A stretch of 35,109 bases of DNA from Isohypsibius dastychi (GCA_034696485.1 JAQIWT010000108.1:1-35109); one strand, 5' to 3'; counted from the stretch's first letter, positions 1-10,185 are shown. Notes: generated by a model from the letters alone, not told the origin. Made by a program: numbers and translations.

Positions 1-1007
1 TCCAGTACCTTCTCCTTCCAGTCTTCTCCTCGGTCCAGAAAATAAAACGAACCGGAAGGCCCGTAGACTATAACATTGGGGTCTCTTTCTCCTCATTCCA
101 CTCAGTTTAAGGGGATTGGGGCTAGGTTCATCGTACCCCCTGATGTAATAACATCTCTGTCGCACCCGTCCAATGTTCTTCCATTGTTTTCGTTTTGATG
201 CGTTCTGGTGGAATTGTCCGAACAGTCCTCTTCCCTTTCTCCTCTTTCTTATTAGCTGCAGTTCATATCAACTTCATTTGTTTGCAATTACATAAGTTAT
301 GCCAAAGGTCCGTGATCCTCCAGAATATGGGATGCTCACACTTCGCCAGAAAAAGGAACTCTCCAAGATGTCTGATGAAAGATTCGGGCATTCAACTGTT
401 TCTGTCCAACTTGCAAAATGTCTCCTTCCAACCACGTCCCATTCTTGCAATTTCTTTTACAGAAAGTGATCAAACATCAATCTGCGCATTACTTCGGTGT
501 ATCATACTGATGTTATTAACATCCATTATCTGGAGTATTGATCAGTGCAAAAGCATTATTTCGCGTTAAAGCCAAATTCAGTTTTTTTCAATTCATATTT
601 ATCTGCTTGGATTTTTGTCGGTAAATTTGGATTCTGAAGTTTTGGCATGCAAGTCGATTAGATGAAGTTGATTCCTGCAGAACCCAAATGCTAGCCGTCA
701 AATATGTGTTTCCTCTATGAAAAACAGTCTGCCGTTGTTTTTCACGAGCCGCAAATATGTTGCTCTATTTTTAAAAGAGAAGGAGTTCCATTGTCATATT
801 TTTTATGAGCAATCGGAGACCTGTTCTGAAAAGTTTTGGAGTTTGAATTAAATGATAGTGATTTCTCTTCCTTCCAGTCGTTCTACTCGTTCCATTTTAC
901 CAGTAGCCCCGCTAGCTGGACTGCCAAGAAGGTTCAGTGTACTTCAATAGGTACTAAGAATGAATTTATTGATTATGTTTAAGAGAGAATGATGAACAAG
1001 GGAATAC
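1..1007. other. No gene identified, left edge
   Basis: I searched both strands for the continuation of the adjacent L1CAM-like gene, which should place the rest of its third FN3 domain here on the minus strand, and found nothing that reads as FN3. A plus-strand open frame at 195-569 has no recognisable domain and a composition typical of non-coding DNA. The stretch could be a long intron or the decayed end of a gene fragment. Confidence 0.4.
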
Positions 1008-2560
1008 CTCGAATCGATTCCTTTGGAACAGGATCCCATCGGATGTCCGCTGTTCTTCCGTCAATAGTCTTCATATTGTAGACTGATTTCGGCGATTCCA
1101 GCGGTACCCCTTCCCCAGAATATCCCCGAATAGGTGGCGCATCCGCGTGCCGTGAACGACCTAGATCGTTATGCGCAATGACTCGGATATCATAAGGCTT
1201 ATAAGCCTCTTGGGACGAAACGGTGACATTTCCCTGACGCCAATCTTTAACTATCATCTTATCCTCGATTTTCTGAGCGATGGGACCCTCATCCACCCGC
1301 ATCCATATAATTTCATAAAACAAGCCGAGTCCATTGTGGTCAATTTGTGGCATGGGCTGAAGTATATTATCATACATTATGAGCAATTCCCATCTCTGGG
1401 GATATCAGTTTGGATGACATACCGTCCAAGAAATGACCAGATTATGCGGTGATGTACCCTTCCCCTGGACGTTATCAGGATTTTTAAAAGGGACATCCGG
1501 GGGAGTCGTACAGATTTCATCAGATGGAGAACTGGCATTACTGAATCCAGCACTACAGGTATTGCGTGCTTTGACGCGAAAAGTGTGATTGACCCAGCTA
1601 AAAATTATATTGATGAAGCAACGGAGAATAAATTCAGAGTGATGCCTATCGTACGGGCTCAGTTCGACAACGGATGACAAATCGGTCCCGGGGATCCCCG
1701 TCTTCATATCCCTCCATACATTCGGTTCAAATGGTGTGCTGTACTGAATGACGAACTCGAATATTGGATCACGGTTATCGCCATCCGGCTCCCAGGAGAC
1801 GAGAGCGGAGAGTGCAGAACGGTACTCACATTGGACCTTGATATTAATTGGCGGATTGGGTACATCGCAAATCGTGAGAGTTGCATTAGCAGCGGCGGAG
1901 TCCAGTCGCGTCCGGGCAACACATGTGTACACACCAGAATGCGCTTCCTGAACCGGATAGATGCTCAGGAAGCTACTGGAAGAAAATACGTAGCCTTGAG
2001 AGATACCAAAGTTTTGTCCCGCCTTAATAGGCATCCCGTTTTGCAGCCACTCAAACTTTATCTCGGGCTCCAGACTTTGATCGGAAGTGGTATAGCAGGG
2101 GAATAGGGCCGATTCTCCTGCTCTCCGTTTGAGATTTTTAGGCGGCACGGTAATTTTCGTGCGCCCTACAAATATCTACCTTACTTAAAACTACTTCGTA
2201 CAACCACAAAAGCCATACAAAAAAGCGGGTTAAGCCCATCTCAATTAACCGGGTGTTTTTCTGTTAATTTACTTTTGATATCCAGTCGGGCCGAGGCTCG
2301 CTTTTCACCAAAGCGATTCCAGACAATACAAGTGTATGTGCCGATATCATTGAATTCGGTTCGGGTAATAACCAGATTGCCGGTCCTTAACAATCGAAAA
2401 CGTTCATTGGAATCCGGCTGAACATTAATCATCTGGCCATCTTTCTCCCATCTAACTTGTGGATGAGGAGCTCCATAGACTGTGCACGTTATCGTTGCCG
2501 GTTGTCCTTCAACTGCTTCCGACAGCTCAGCGGGAGGCTCGACAATCTCCGCAGCCAGAG
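1008..2560 (-). CDS. L1-type cell adhesion molecule fragment (neuroglian/L1CAM family), internal exons
   Basis: Four exons join in phase on the minus strand: 2560-2273, 2165-1655, 1597-1423 and 1356-1008. Introns are 107, 57 and 66 bp with GT/AG ends. The first exon encodes an I-set Ig domain (C...W...DxGTYTC). The second encodes another Ig domain (SGVYTC) running into a first FN3 domain. The third and fourth finish FN3-1, cover FN3-2 and begin FN3-3. Diagnostic strings match the L1/neuroglian family: SPWVNHTFRVKA, TTPPDVPFKNPDNV and NLVISWTPMPQI. The 57-bp intron at 1654-1598 is divisible by three and stop-free, so a naive open frame runs through it; splicing restores the family motif SPW. 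L1CAMs are single-pass neuronal adhesion proteins with six Ig and about five FN3 domains. Here the 5' Ig exons, the remaining FN3s, the membrane segment and the cytoplasmic tail are absent, so this is a partial gene, a gene with huge introns, or a duplicated fragment. C. elegans has two such genes (sax-7, lad-2); I cannot say which is closer. Confidence 0.8.
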
Positions 2561-3758
2561 CTGAAAGCAAACAGGTGGATTTTTCGCATTGTCAGACAAC
2601 GACAGCAAATCAAATGCATCACGCAGATAACTGGAAGAAAAAAATCAGGAAGTGAAAAAACTCACCACAGGAAGTTTGTGGAGTCAAATACGGAATTATA
2701 ATGACTGAATACAGAAAGTACTGAATACACCAAATGCTGATCAAAGAATAAAATCTAGTAGATGATGATTTCCAACAAATAAAACCCGGATTATGACTCG
2801 TCCTGGACCGCATTTTTAGCGGTCAGAGAATCCGCTACCGGCAAAAAATATGGTCTCGCTTTGTGGTTTCGGTTATTCTGGATGCCAACCAGCTACTGAC
2901 TGCAACTTCTGTCGGCTGGCGAGAAAAACGTCTGGATGAATGTTTCACGTGGTCCCATTAATGGTACATTCACGATCTGCAGCTGGGAGTTACAAATACG
3001 TAGACCCGGTAAGGTGAAGATCAATGGCGCATAGGGGGAGTAGCGTGGTGGGGACGATCCGGTTTTCAACGGTGGCAGTTTGACATGTCCACGAAACGCA
3101 CCGACCTACACACGCAATCCCATAATTCCTCGTGTCCTACGGTGGATGACAAAGGATTAGATAATGACGTATAAAATATCACTTGATGTTTTGCTAGCCG
3201 GGGCCTACTGTCCAGTCGGCCTGATGATGACGTATATGCTCATATTCCTATAAATAACCTCAGCACGGATAGCATCCCTACGGGTCGGTGTACATTATGC
3301 TCACACAAGTTTAACAGACATGAGTAAATCTTTAATCTCAGGCTGACACAGGTCTCGGTTCAAGTTTGCATGTGCAACCCGAAATGTTTGGTTAATAGAG
3401 CATATACGCGAGGGAATTCTTACCATTTATTCTTATGGAAACGGCAGTTATCAAATCAGTTTCTTTTCGAAATTCTGGACAGAACAAGTCCGGAATTCGT
3501 AGTGTTTCGGATTGCGTTCTAAGGTGGAATCGCGTTACGCGCCGCGTTGCCTTCCAGGACAGTTCCGAATGGAACGCGGAAACGCGGTAAAAATGCGGAA
3601 ATGACGCGCATGCGTTCCTGCGGAACGCGCTTACGTCTGCTACAAAGTAAGAAAAATACGAACACTTGACGAAGTTTCCTAAAAAAACGTTTTCACAATC
3701 GTCAAATGCTTTTTGATTCCTTTTTCACATTCCTCAAGTTGATCGCTATTTTATCTTC
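2561..3758. other. No gene identified; GC-rich repeat patch inside
   Basis: The region lies upstream of the L1CAM-like fragment, where its earlier Ig exons should be; none are recognisable. A patch at about 3510-3645 is unusually rich in GCG/CGC with repeated AACGCG-like words, unlike its AT-richer flanks, and is probably part of a repeat. Nothing else is supported. Confidence 0.4.
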
Positions 3759-4164
3759 AGCCCCAAAAATTCTCTACAAACTAGAGTTTTGGACGACTGG
3801 ATTGACCAATATGCAAATGAGAAATCAGCGATTGAAGTATTACTTCAACCATCCATATATCCATATATACCATCCATATATAACCATCCATATATAACCA
3901 TATATATATATATATATCCATATCCATATAATAACAGGCTGATTGGCATTGATAGGGAGGCGGGGCGCCCCGCTTACCGCACCTATGAGACCCCGCTGGT
4001 TAGATTTGAGCAGAAATGTAAACAGCGGAGTTTCATAAGCGCGGTAAGCGGGGCGCCTCCCTATCAATGCCAATCAGCCTGTTTACTTCAATCGCTGATT
4101 TCTCATTTGCATATTGGTCAATCCAGTCATCCAAAACTCTAGTTTGTAGAAAAATTTTGGGGCT
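3759..4164. repeat. Long foldback (palindromic) element with one arm split by a microsatellite
   Basis: The right arm (4041-4164) is the reverse complement of two left blocks: 3759-3845 (outer) and 3933-3980 (inner). The left blocks are separated by about 85 bp of CCATATATA-type microsatellite with no counterpart on the right. A further weak inversion continues toward the loop (CCGCTG...CAGCGG). The whole would fold into a stem over 120 bp with a loop of about 25 bases and an AT-rich bulge. This is the architecture of a foldback or MITE-like DNA element. The arms differ at only a few positions, so it is fairly young. Open frames across it are by-products of the palindrome. Confidence 0.85.
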
Positions 4165-4640
4165 TTAAAACGACACCTTGTTCGGGTTTCAGCAATGATT
4201 TGGAGCTGAAATATCAAGTGCGTCAATTCAAGAGTTTTCAACACACTGCGTCAGTCCACCTCGTTTACTGGTAGGTAGTCAGATTTTCCGGAACTGGTCG
4301 TTTATAAAAATTGGAATCCGAGGTTCAAAAAGCTGGATCGGAAATTCGGAAAGGAGGGGGGCTTAAAGAATCGGTTATACAGTAGGTACCATATTCGGAA
4401 AGCAAGCGTTGAACCCCGCTTTTGGCATTCGTTTACGAACGGAGCTTACTTCGACTGATTGAACTGAAAGAAAGCAAAGAAACAAACTTGATAACCCCGG
4501 GCTTGTGAAATGAAAAAACTCCGCACATTGCGTCAGCCAGTTACTGCCGCAGATACAGGGCTTTTCTGAACAAATGTTCGCAGATAGGAAACCATGCGCA
4601 ATATAATCAAAAGTGAACCAAATCAGAAAGATGATTGATG
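4165..4640. other. No gene identified between two inverted-repeat elements
   Basis: This is unique-looking AT-rich sequence between two foldback elements. The minus-strand open frame entering from 4686 derives from the neighbouring inverted repeat and is not credible coding sequence. Confidence 0.4.
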
Positions 4641-5373
4641 CTACCAGTAAGGACAATAATTTGATACACAGCTGGGATTTCCGCAAATATGATACACCCC
4701 CATTTTTTTGGTTTGACTGACATAAACTATATATCGTTCAAAAGATCTCCTGAAGATCTATCGACCGATGTGGCATATGACGGGGAAAAATCAAAACCGA
4801 AAAAACAACGCATGACTGAAACTTCCAACGGAAGACTTCTTGATTGAGATGAAATCCACATGAACAATTCCGTGTTGTTCATCGAGATGGTCCAAAAAAC
4901 TTGAGCAATGATATTTGAAGTCATATCTTGTGAAAGTTAGCTCGTGTAGATTTTTTGACAAGAGAAGAAGCAAGATTGAAAAGAATAGTGTTGCTAATAT
5001 CTGCACGCTACGTTGCGCGCTTCGCTTTGTTTTGATGATTTGACTGTTCGTTTGCTTTGCTTCGATCAAAATGGTGAAGAAAAGCAGATTTGAACTGAAT
5101 ATCACGAGAAAATGTGCATAGAACTTGCTGACATCCTTTTCAGGTCGCGCATGGTTTTCCTCATGAGCCAAATACCACCAAACCAATCAAAACATTGATC
5201 GCTAATAGCTCCTCGAAAAATTCATCATTCTGGCGGTTGTTGGTATCAATCGATAGGTCTTTACGAGATCTTTCGAACGATATGTAGTTTATGTCACTCG
5301 GATCAAAAAAATGGGGGTGTATCATATTTGCGGAAATCCCAGCTGTGTATCAAATTATTGTCCTTACTGGTAG
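4641..5373. mobile_element. Non-autonomous element with ~130-bp terminal inverted repeats
   Basis: The left end (4641 to about 4770) and the right end (about 5240-5373) are inverted copies. The outer 75 bp, from CTACCAGTAAGGACAATAAT inward, is nearly identical, with rising divergence inside. Weaker inversions continue inward (a GAAAAAACAACGCATGAC-like word matches one near 5150), suggesting the whole 730 bp was once a larger palindrome. The interior holds a minus-strand open frame (4791-5186), hydrophobic and low in complexity, with no transposase motif. It is best read as a MITE-like element. No clear target-site duplication was seen. Confidence 0.8.
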
Positions 5374-5650
5374 AGATCACGCGGTTTTTCGCTCGCTGGA
5401 CCTTTGACGTTGGTATGGATCTAGACACTTCTCAATTTTCAAACAATCATTACCGGGAATGCGATAAGGAAAGAGAGAGCGCACATCCTACACCGTCCGT
5501 ACAAGACAAATCCAATGTCTTTTTTTATTGCTCAGAGTAACCTTAATTTCCCCTGTAAGGTGAGCGCCTCAGCTCCAGATGGGCGCACAATAATCCGAAA
5601 TTTTGAACGATGTCGGTTGTGCTATCGTACAGCCCTTATCGCATTCTAGG
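5374..5650. other. No gene identified
   Basis: Spacer between two inverted-repeat elements. The open frame entering from 5328 starts inside the repeat arm and shows no domain. Confidence 0.35.
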
Positions 5651-5807
5651 TACTCCGTTCTACCGATTAAGTGCGCCCCCTTTTCGCTGTGTCGATCGGC
5701 TCAACACACACACTATGCGTGAGCCCTGGGTGCACCCTCCAGCTTCGCACTTGGTGAGCCGATTGGTGCAGCGAAAGGGGGGTGCACTTAATCGGTAGAA
5801 CGGAGTA
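5651..5807. mobile_element. 157-bp MITE with 39-bp TIRs and TA ends
   Basis: TACTCCGTTCTACCGATTAA at the left end is mirrored by its reverse complement ending at 5807. The arms run about 39 bp with one or two mismatches. The outermost TA on each side fits the TA target duplication of Tc1/mariner-type elements, with the TIR proper starting CTCCGTTC. The interior is short and non-coding. A second TA-ended MITE of similar size but different sequence is at 14919-15087. Confidence 0.85.
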
Positions 5808-6602
5808 TTACAAACTTCTAATCTTCTCGATCAGTAGGTCACGTGTAAATCAAATTCCGTTGATTCTACTCACCAGCAAATAATTACCTGTGTAGTTAAG
5901 AGTTGCTAAACGAATCCAACGGCAAATGAGAAAAAATCAGAAGCCAAAATATTGGTTGCGATCACTGGTCAAGGACGGGCACTGTTTTCGACGTGATAAA
6001 AGAAGACAGAAATAAGCAGAAACACGAACGCAGCTGGTGAAGTCGAACCGACGAAAGTGATGGTGGAAAAATCACTGCGACATGAACTGCCCGGGGCACT
6101 ATTTTGTGTTGGAGAGAGTAGAGACTCGATTATTCATCAGTTACGAACATGATATTGATGTTCTTCTAGTTGTCGCTGCGAAACGGTGGTAAAGAGATCA
6201 TATTCTCGGCTTTAACAGCTAGTGCGATCTAGGAAAAGTAGCTGCACCAAACTGGTTATGCTGGTTATCTTTCGCAGCGCTCAAACTGGAAGAGATTGAG
6301 TTATTAGGGATTGGACTACGTGACACTCTGATGTGAAAGCTTTTGGAACTACAATGTTGCAGCGCATGTATGTAACTCAGATAGGATGAATGGGTTTCTC
6401 CAGAGCAGATAAGTTGAATCACGGAATTCACAATTTTCGTCCTTTTGCTTATTGGACGACCATCTCGAAAGTCCACTAGGACTACATCCAGCTCACTAAA
6501 CAGCTCTGAGCTTGAAACTTTTACTTGAAACTTTTACAGCTCCTAAACTTTTACCCGATATGAGGATACGAAATTTCGTCTATTCACTCGCATAACTTGG
6601 TA
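5808..6602. other. No gene identified
   Basis: This holds no recognisable domain or repeat on either strand apart from a short triplication of the word ACTTTTAC near 6518-6553. The minus-strand open frame at 6219-6476 has no features that argue for coding. Confidence 0.35.
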
Positions 6603-6833
6603 GGGCTTAGCACAGCATCCTTTCGGCACACGAAGAGCCCCATATAGCACTAAACTGTGCAATGATCCAGCCAAGAAAAAAGCGGAAAAGCGACAACGTG
6701 AAAGCAACAAAGCACAGCAAGCACACTTGGTGAACTGCATTGAGTCAAGCTATCGGCGACTGAAGCTGGTGTACACTTGGGAGGACGCGATTTTGCGTGA
6801 CTTAAAAGTGGAGGTTGGAAGTGTAGGTTGATT
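6603..6833 (+). pseudogene. Possible coding-exon remnant, Lys/Gln-rich
   Basis: This frame lacks an ATG but reads for about 75 codons. Its central segment is charged (NDPAKKKAEKRQRESNKAQQ) and followed by HLVNCIESSYRRLK, which looks more like protein than chance translation. The downstream end runs into the inverted repeat at 6777-6933 and stops there, as if the element had landed in an exon. No family is recognised. It may be an exon of a decayed gene or chance. Confidence 0.25.
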
Positions 6834-6933
6834 TAAGAATTTAAGACTGGCTTCAGACTGGAAAAAGCTTAATCCAACCTACACCTCAAACCTCCACTTT
6901 TACATAGAACCCGCAAAATCGCGTCCTCCCAAC
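6777..6933. repeat. Inverted repeat, ~56-bp arms
   Basis: The left arm (6777-6832) starts TTGGGAGGACGCGATTTTGC. The right arm (6874-6933) carries its reverse complement with a few mismatches and one small indel, around a loop of about 40 bases. It is a palindromic element of the same general type as the others in this region. Confidence 0.85.
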
Positions 6934-7413
6934 TGTGGAACAGAACTACAATTTTTGATTTTTGAACAGATGTTAACTTTGGGTACTGGTGGAATGGAGT
7001 AGACACTTTCCAGGGGATAATGCACCGGACTCTTTTCTGCGACCAAGTGGCTGCATTCGCTGGATGACACAAGCGGCAGACGATCAAGCCTATGGTAGGT
7101 TCGATGTACCACGTTTTGTGCGTCGAATAGCGCCCCGTTGTGGTGCGTTGAAAAATTATCAAACCGAATATACCCAAACACAATCGGACTGGAATGTAGA
7201 TTGATCACGACCAGATCAAAGTTTCTCAAAGATCTTCATCGAATTCGTCCAACGAAAAGTAAAATAGCAATCCTGTTTCGAGGCTGTAAAATTTACGCCC
7301 TCAACTCTCACGTTGAAGCGAATCCCACGAAGGTGGACCAAAAACACCGTTTCTTCTCCAAGATAAAATTCTACGGTACCTTCACCAAAACACAGAACAT
7401 TCAACTGAAACAA
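6900..7413 (-). pseudogene. Possible decayed coding region, unknown
   Basis: Two adjacent minus-strand frames, 7413-7216 and 7229-6900, overlap by a few codons in different frames, as if one frame had shifted near 7220. The translations have balanced composition without low complexity, including runs such as FGYIRFDNFSTHHNGALF. No known domain is seen and no splice sites clearly bridge the two frames. It could be a frameshifted remnant or chance open frames. Confidence 0.2.
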
Positions 7414-8083
7414 GCCAACTAAAAATCATGTAAAAGTATGTTTTATTGAAATGTTGGCCAGACGTTAAAGACCATCAACCAACTTGGGCAAATCAGCGGG
7501 ATTCTCCGGCTCAACGGCAACTCGCACGAAAAGTCACAAACTGAAACAAAAACCAAATACTAGAAAAAATATTCCTGCAAAAGCCGTTTGTGATCCGGCA
7601 TTTCTCTATGCCCGCCGCCTCTGGCGGGCATACTGTCCCCCCGTCCTCATTTGAAAAAAAGACCAAAAAAATAAAAAAGCTATCCATATGAAAAATATTA
7701 AAAAATCGAAAAAATGACGTCACTTCCGGTCACGACGTCATTTCGGGTTGTGACGTCATCATTTTTGGAAAGTCCGTCCGTTGACCCCGGAGTTTCAAAA
7801 CGTCAACACTGTAAAAAGGTTTTAAAAAAGGTTTTATGCGTGAAGGAAAATGTGCGGATTTGGGTTCCACGCAATGAAAGGGTGGACATTATAAGTGAGA
7901 GAGGAGCGAGACAGAGAAAGAATGAGTGGGGCGCAAATGAGTGAGTGTGAAAAACGTCGGGTTGTTGACCCCGAGCGCCACAAAACCTCGTGTCGTTGAC
8001 CCCAAACACAGCAAAAAAGGTTTTAAAAAAGGTTTTGCGCGTGAACGAAAATGCGCAGGTTTCGGCGTGAACGATTTATAGGT
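7414..8083. repeat. Gene-free stretch with hairpin and direct repeats
   Basis: At 7608-7631 a perfect hairpin ATGCCCGCC-N6-GGCGGGCAT occurs. TGACGTCA-type words recur three times at about 7715-7760. A 40-bp word built around GGTTTTAAAAAAGGTTTT, followed by GCGTGAA..GAAAATG, appears twice in direct orientation (about 7815-7860 and 8010-8055), each preceded by a GTTGACCCC motif. The second copy leads directly into the C/G homopolymer hairpin. This is repetitive intergenic DNA; no gene is supported. Confidence 0.6.
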
Positions 8084-8122
8084 CCCCCCCCCCCCCCCGG
8101 GGGGGGGGGGGGGGGGGGGGGG
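8084..8122. repeat. C15-G24 homopolymer palindrome
   Basis: Fifteen C followed directly by twenty-four G, flanked by GGT on the left and GAC on the right, so GTC...GAC closes the hairpin. It can fold as a G/C hairpin, and the G run can form a G-quadruplex. Length is likely unstable and may be an assembly estimate. Confidence 0.9.
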
Positions 8123-8720
8123 ACAAAAACGAATCCAAGCTGAAGCGGGAAAATGTAACGCATCGACATCCGGCCCGCAATGTTGAAGGAAGTGCTAATG
8201 GCATCGAAAAAGGAAACTGGTTTGATTCGCATCTCTTCGGATCGCTGATCTGGGTTTCATAATATTCTATGATGTTCAGGTTTGGTTGGGTTCGCATCTT
8301 CTAAATACTGTTGCAAGTGGTGACCGGAAATACTGGGACCAAAGCAGTAACTCTTGTGAGTAGATGATAATTACTGAGTCATGACCTGGTCGAATACAGT
8401 ATACTTTGGTTTTTTATACTCTGAAGTTGAATACTTTGTAAGCTGGTGAATGCACCAGCGTCGATGATTATGTGACCTTTGTCTATTAATTGAAATTATT
8501 AATTATAAAATTATTGATCAAAATTCGTGATCATCAAATAAGTCACTTACTGTATGTTAGAATAAAATGGAATGTCACCCATTGTCACGTGTGGATGGGA
8601 AACTGCGGTGATTATTCGAGGGGAAACTGCGGCGAAGTGCGTAAGATTGCTGCTTGTTTCGCATGATACATCGCAGGCAGATGTTCGAATTCATTTCGCA
8701 TTCTGTTATCCAGGATCATA
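8123..8720. other. No gene identified upstream of the F-box gene
   Basis: Mixed-composition intergenic DNA with an AT-rich patch near 8480-8540. A plus-strand open frame at 8572-8757 runs into the palindrome at 8721 and shows no F-box start, so the 5' exon of the following F-box gene was not found here. Confidence 0.35.
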
Positions 8721-8820
8721 CTCTATCCTCGCGCGTAACTGGCACAATCAAATTTGATTGAGTATTGACTTAACACACTCAATCAAATTTGATTGTGCCA
8801 GTTACTCGCGATGATAGAGT
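8721..8820. repeat. 100-bp palindrome, ~44-bp arms
   Basis: The left arm 8721-8763 (CTCTATCCTCGCGCGTAACT...) and the right arm 8777-8820 are reverse complements with a small mismatch cluster around CCTCGCGCG/CGCGATGA, and a loop of about 13 bases. It ends 16 bp before the first recognisable codon of the F-box domain. Confidence 0.9.
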
Positions 8821-8836
8821 ACTCAGTACTGTATGC

Positions 8837-9586
8837 GATATCCCACGAGAAGTCATAGAAGTTATTTTCGAGAAACCTGATTCCGTCAAACGCAGAAAAA
8901 TTGAACGGTAGCTCACTCGAAAGAAGTTCTTATTTCATCCTGACAATTTTCTGTTTTGTAGAGTTTGCAAAGGTTGGATGGTGATCATTCGAGGAGCCAG
9001 AAAGTTTCGTACCCATCTTCGATTCGATCTTCTTTCGGACATCATCCAGATTGAGTCCGATTACCAGCAAAGGCGATCATCATGTCTCGGCTGGTTTTCA
9101 AAACTTCGGAAACTGTTTAACCCGGATCTGAAAGTTTTGCAGTTGAATTCCTGTAATTCACCAGTTTCTGTTGTCGATACCGTCATCTCCGGTGTTGCCA
9201 CTGGGTGTGAAGTATGGGTCGAATGGGTCGGATACAAGACGCCAGCAAACATGAGAAAGATCCGGCTTCTTCGGTCGAATATCTCAGTCGGTGGCTGGCT
9301 TGGAGATTCCACGCTGTACTTTGAGGAACTGCGCTTGGAAACGCTTGATAGAATTCGTGAACAGATGGCGAAGCTGTTCCTTGCTGAGCATGGACCACTG
9401 ACAGAGGAACAGGCGGATGTCTTCCGTGAACTTGAAGGTCGTCTCACAGTTGACTCCAAACCAGATATCGAACCCAGAAACTCTCTGGCTTTTCGTCTTT
9501 CCGGTCTTGTAATACAAGTTTGGAAACTGGAGACCTGTTTAGATCCTTCTGGAATCGCGTGTGGTCGTGCGCGGGGGGGTTGGTGA
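8837..9586 (+). CDS. F-box protein, 5' end missing or interrupted
   Basis: Exon 8837-8907 reads DIPREVIEVIFEKPDSVKRRKIER. A 54-bp GT...TTGTAG intron (8908-8961) joins it in phase to 8962-9586, which continues VCKGWMVIIRG. Together these give the F-box consensus (LP.EV...IF..L......I.RVCK.W..II) that recruits substrates to SKP1-CUL1 ubiquitin ligases. The remaining ~190 residues are presumably the substrate-binding part; no leucine-rich or FTH repeat could be assigned confidently. No start codon lies in frame before the F-box: the frame runs straight back into the palindrome at 8721-8820, so the initiating exon is either upstream or destroyed. F-box genes form very large, fast-evolving families in Caenorhabditis. 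The C-terminal ~20 residues (Gly/Arg-rich) may be run-on past the true end. Confidence 0.65.
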
Positions 9587-9656
9587 GGTGACAATGTGGT
9601 AAAGTGAGGGCTAGCGATATCCACTCCAGATCATTTAACTGGTCTTGGCAGTAATA

Positions 9657-10009
9657 AGGCCTATGCGGCACCCCTTACATTCGATCCAAGACATACATTT
9701 TTCGACGTACATTGTATATTTTGTTCGGTTGGCAGGCTCCGCCTTGCCACACAAATATGCAGCAAATTTGCTGCACGAAAACTCGGGTTTCATGTAAGGG
9801 ATGCTGATTGGTCAATATCCCTTACATTACATCTCCGGCCCTACCTCCACATGTTGTTGTTTCCCCAATGTACATGTACATGTACATGATGATCGTATGT
9901 ATTTCGCAAGGACCAGAAATTTCTGGACATTTTTCGTAAAATATTTTCAAAAATGTGCAGGAAAATGTATGTCTTTGGTAGAATGTAAGGGGTCTCGCAT
10001 AGCCCCTAA
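9657..10009. mobile_element. ~350-bp MITE with ~45-bp TIRs
   Basis: The left end GGCCTATGCGGCACCCCTTACATTC...AAGACATACATTTT is mirrored at 9965-10009 with several mismatches. TAATAA occurs immediately outside both ends and is a candidate target-site duplication. The interior repeats the CCCTTACAT word (near 9795 and 9827) and contains an alternating ACATGTACATGTACATG run at about 9881-9899. Non-coding. Confidence 0.75.
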
Positions 10010-10066
10010 TAACTCTTCCGCACCCACGTCATCTACTTCGTGCATTTGTCAAAAGCAGAGTCGGTG

Positions 10067-10110
10067 GTAAGTAAGTAAGTTTAATGAACCCCTCCTTAAT
10101 TAGGAGGCAG
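10067..10110 (-). other. LINE 3' terminus: hairpin and TTAC tail
   Basis: On the minus strand the 3' UTR ends with an inverted repeat (CCTCCT / AGGAGG around a 5-base loop, 10091-10107), then TTCATTAAAC and three TTAC repeats ending at about 10067. A structured 3' end with a short tandem tail is the usual recognition signal for target-primed reverse transcription in LINEs with such tails. The adjoining plus-strand DNA (10010-10066) is unremarkable. Confidence 0.6.
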
Positions 10111-10185
10111 TGACCTTATACCAGTCATGGTTTTCATAATAAAAGAGCCTAGCTACAGCTAGCAAAACAGAAAACATCTCGCAAC

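Noticed and set aside
195-569. 124-codon plus-strand frame near the left edge
   Set aside because: No domain, no splice context, and composition like translated non-coding DNA.
1405-2148. Uninterrupted L1CAM frame as a single exon
   Set aside because: Reading through adds 19 residues inside an FN3 strand; these correspond exactly to a 57-bp GT...TTTTTAG intron whose removal gives the family motif SPWVNHTF.
4791-5186. 131-codon minus-strand frame inside the inverted-repeat element
   Set aside because: Hydrophobic, low complexity and without transposase motifs; it lies in partly palindromic DNA that generates open frames.
7608-7631. Hairpin as a terminator
   Set aside because: Rho-independent terminators are bacterial; everything else here is nematode-like, so it is treated as a repeat.
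9061-9624. 187-codon minus-strand open frame
   Set aside because: It is antisense to the F-box gene; the plus frame has the recognisable domain and splice junction.
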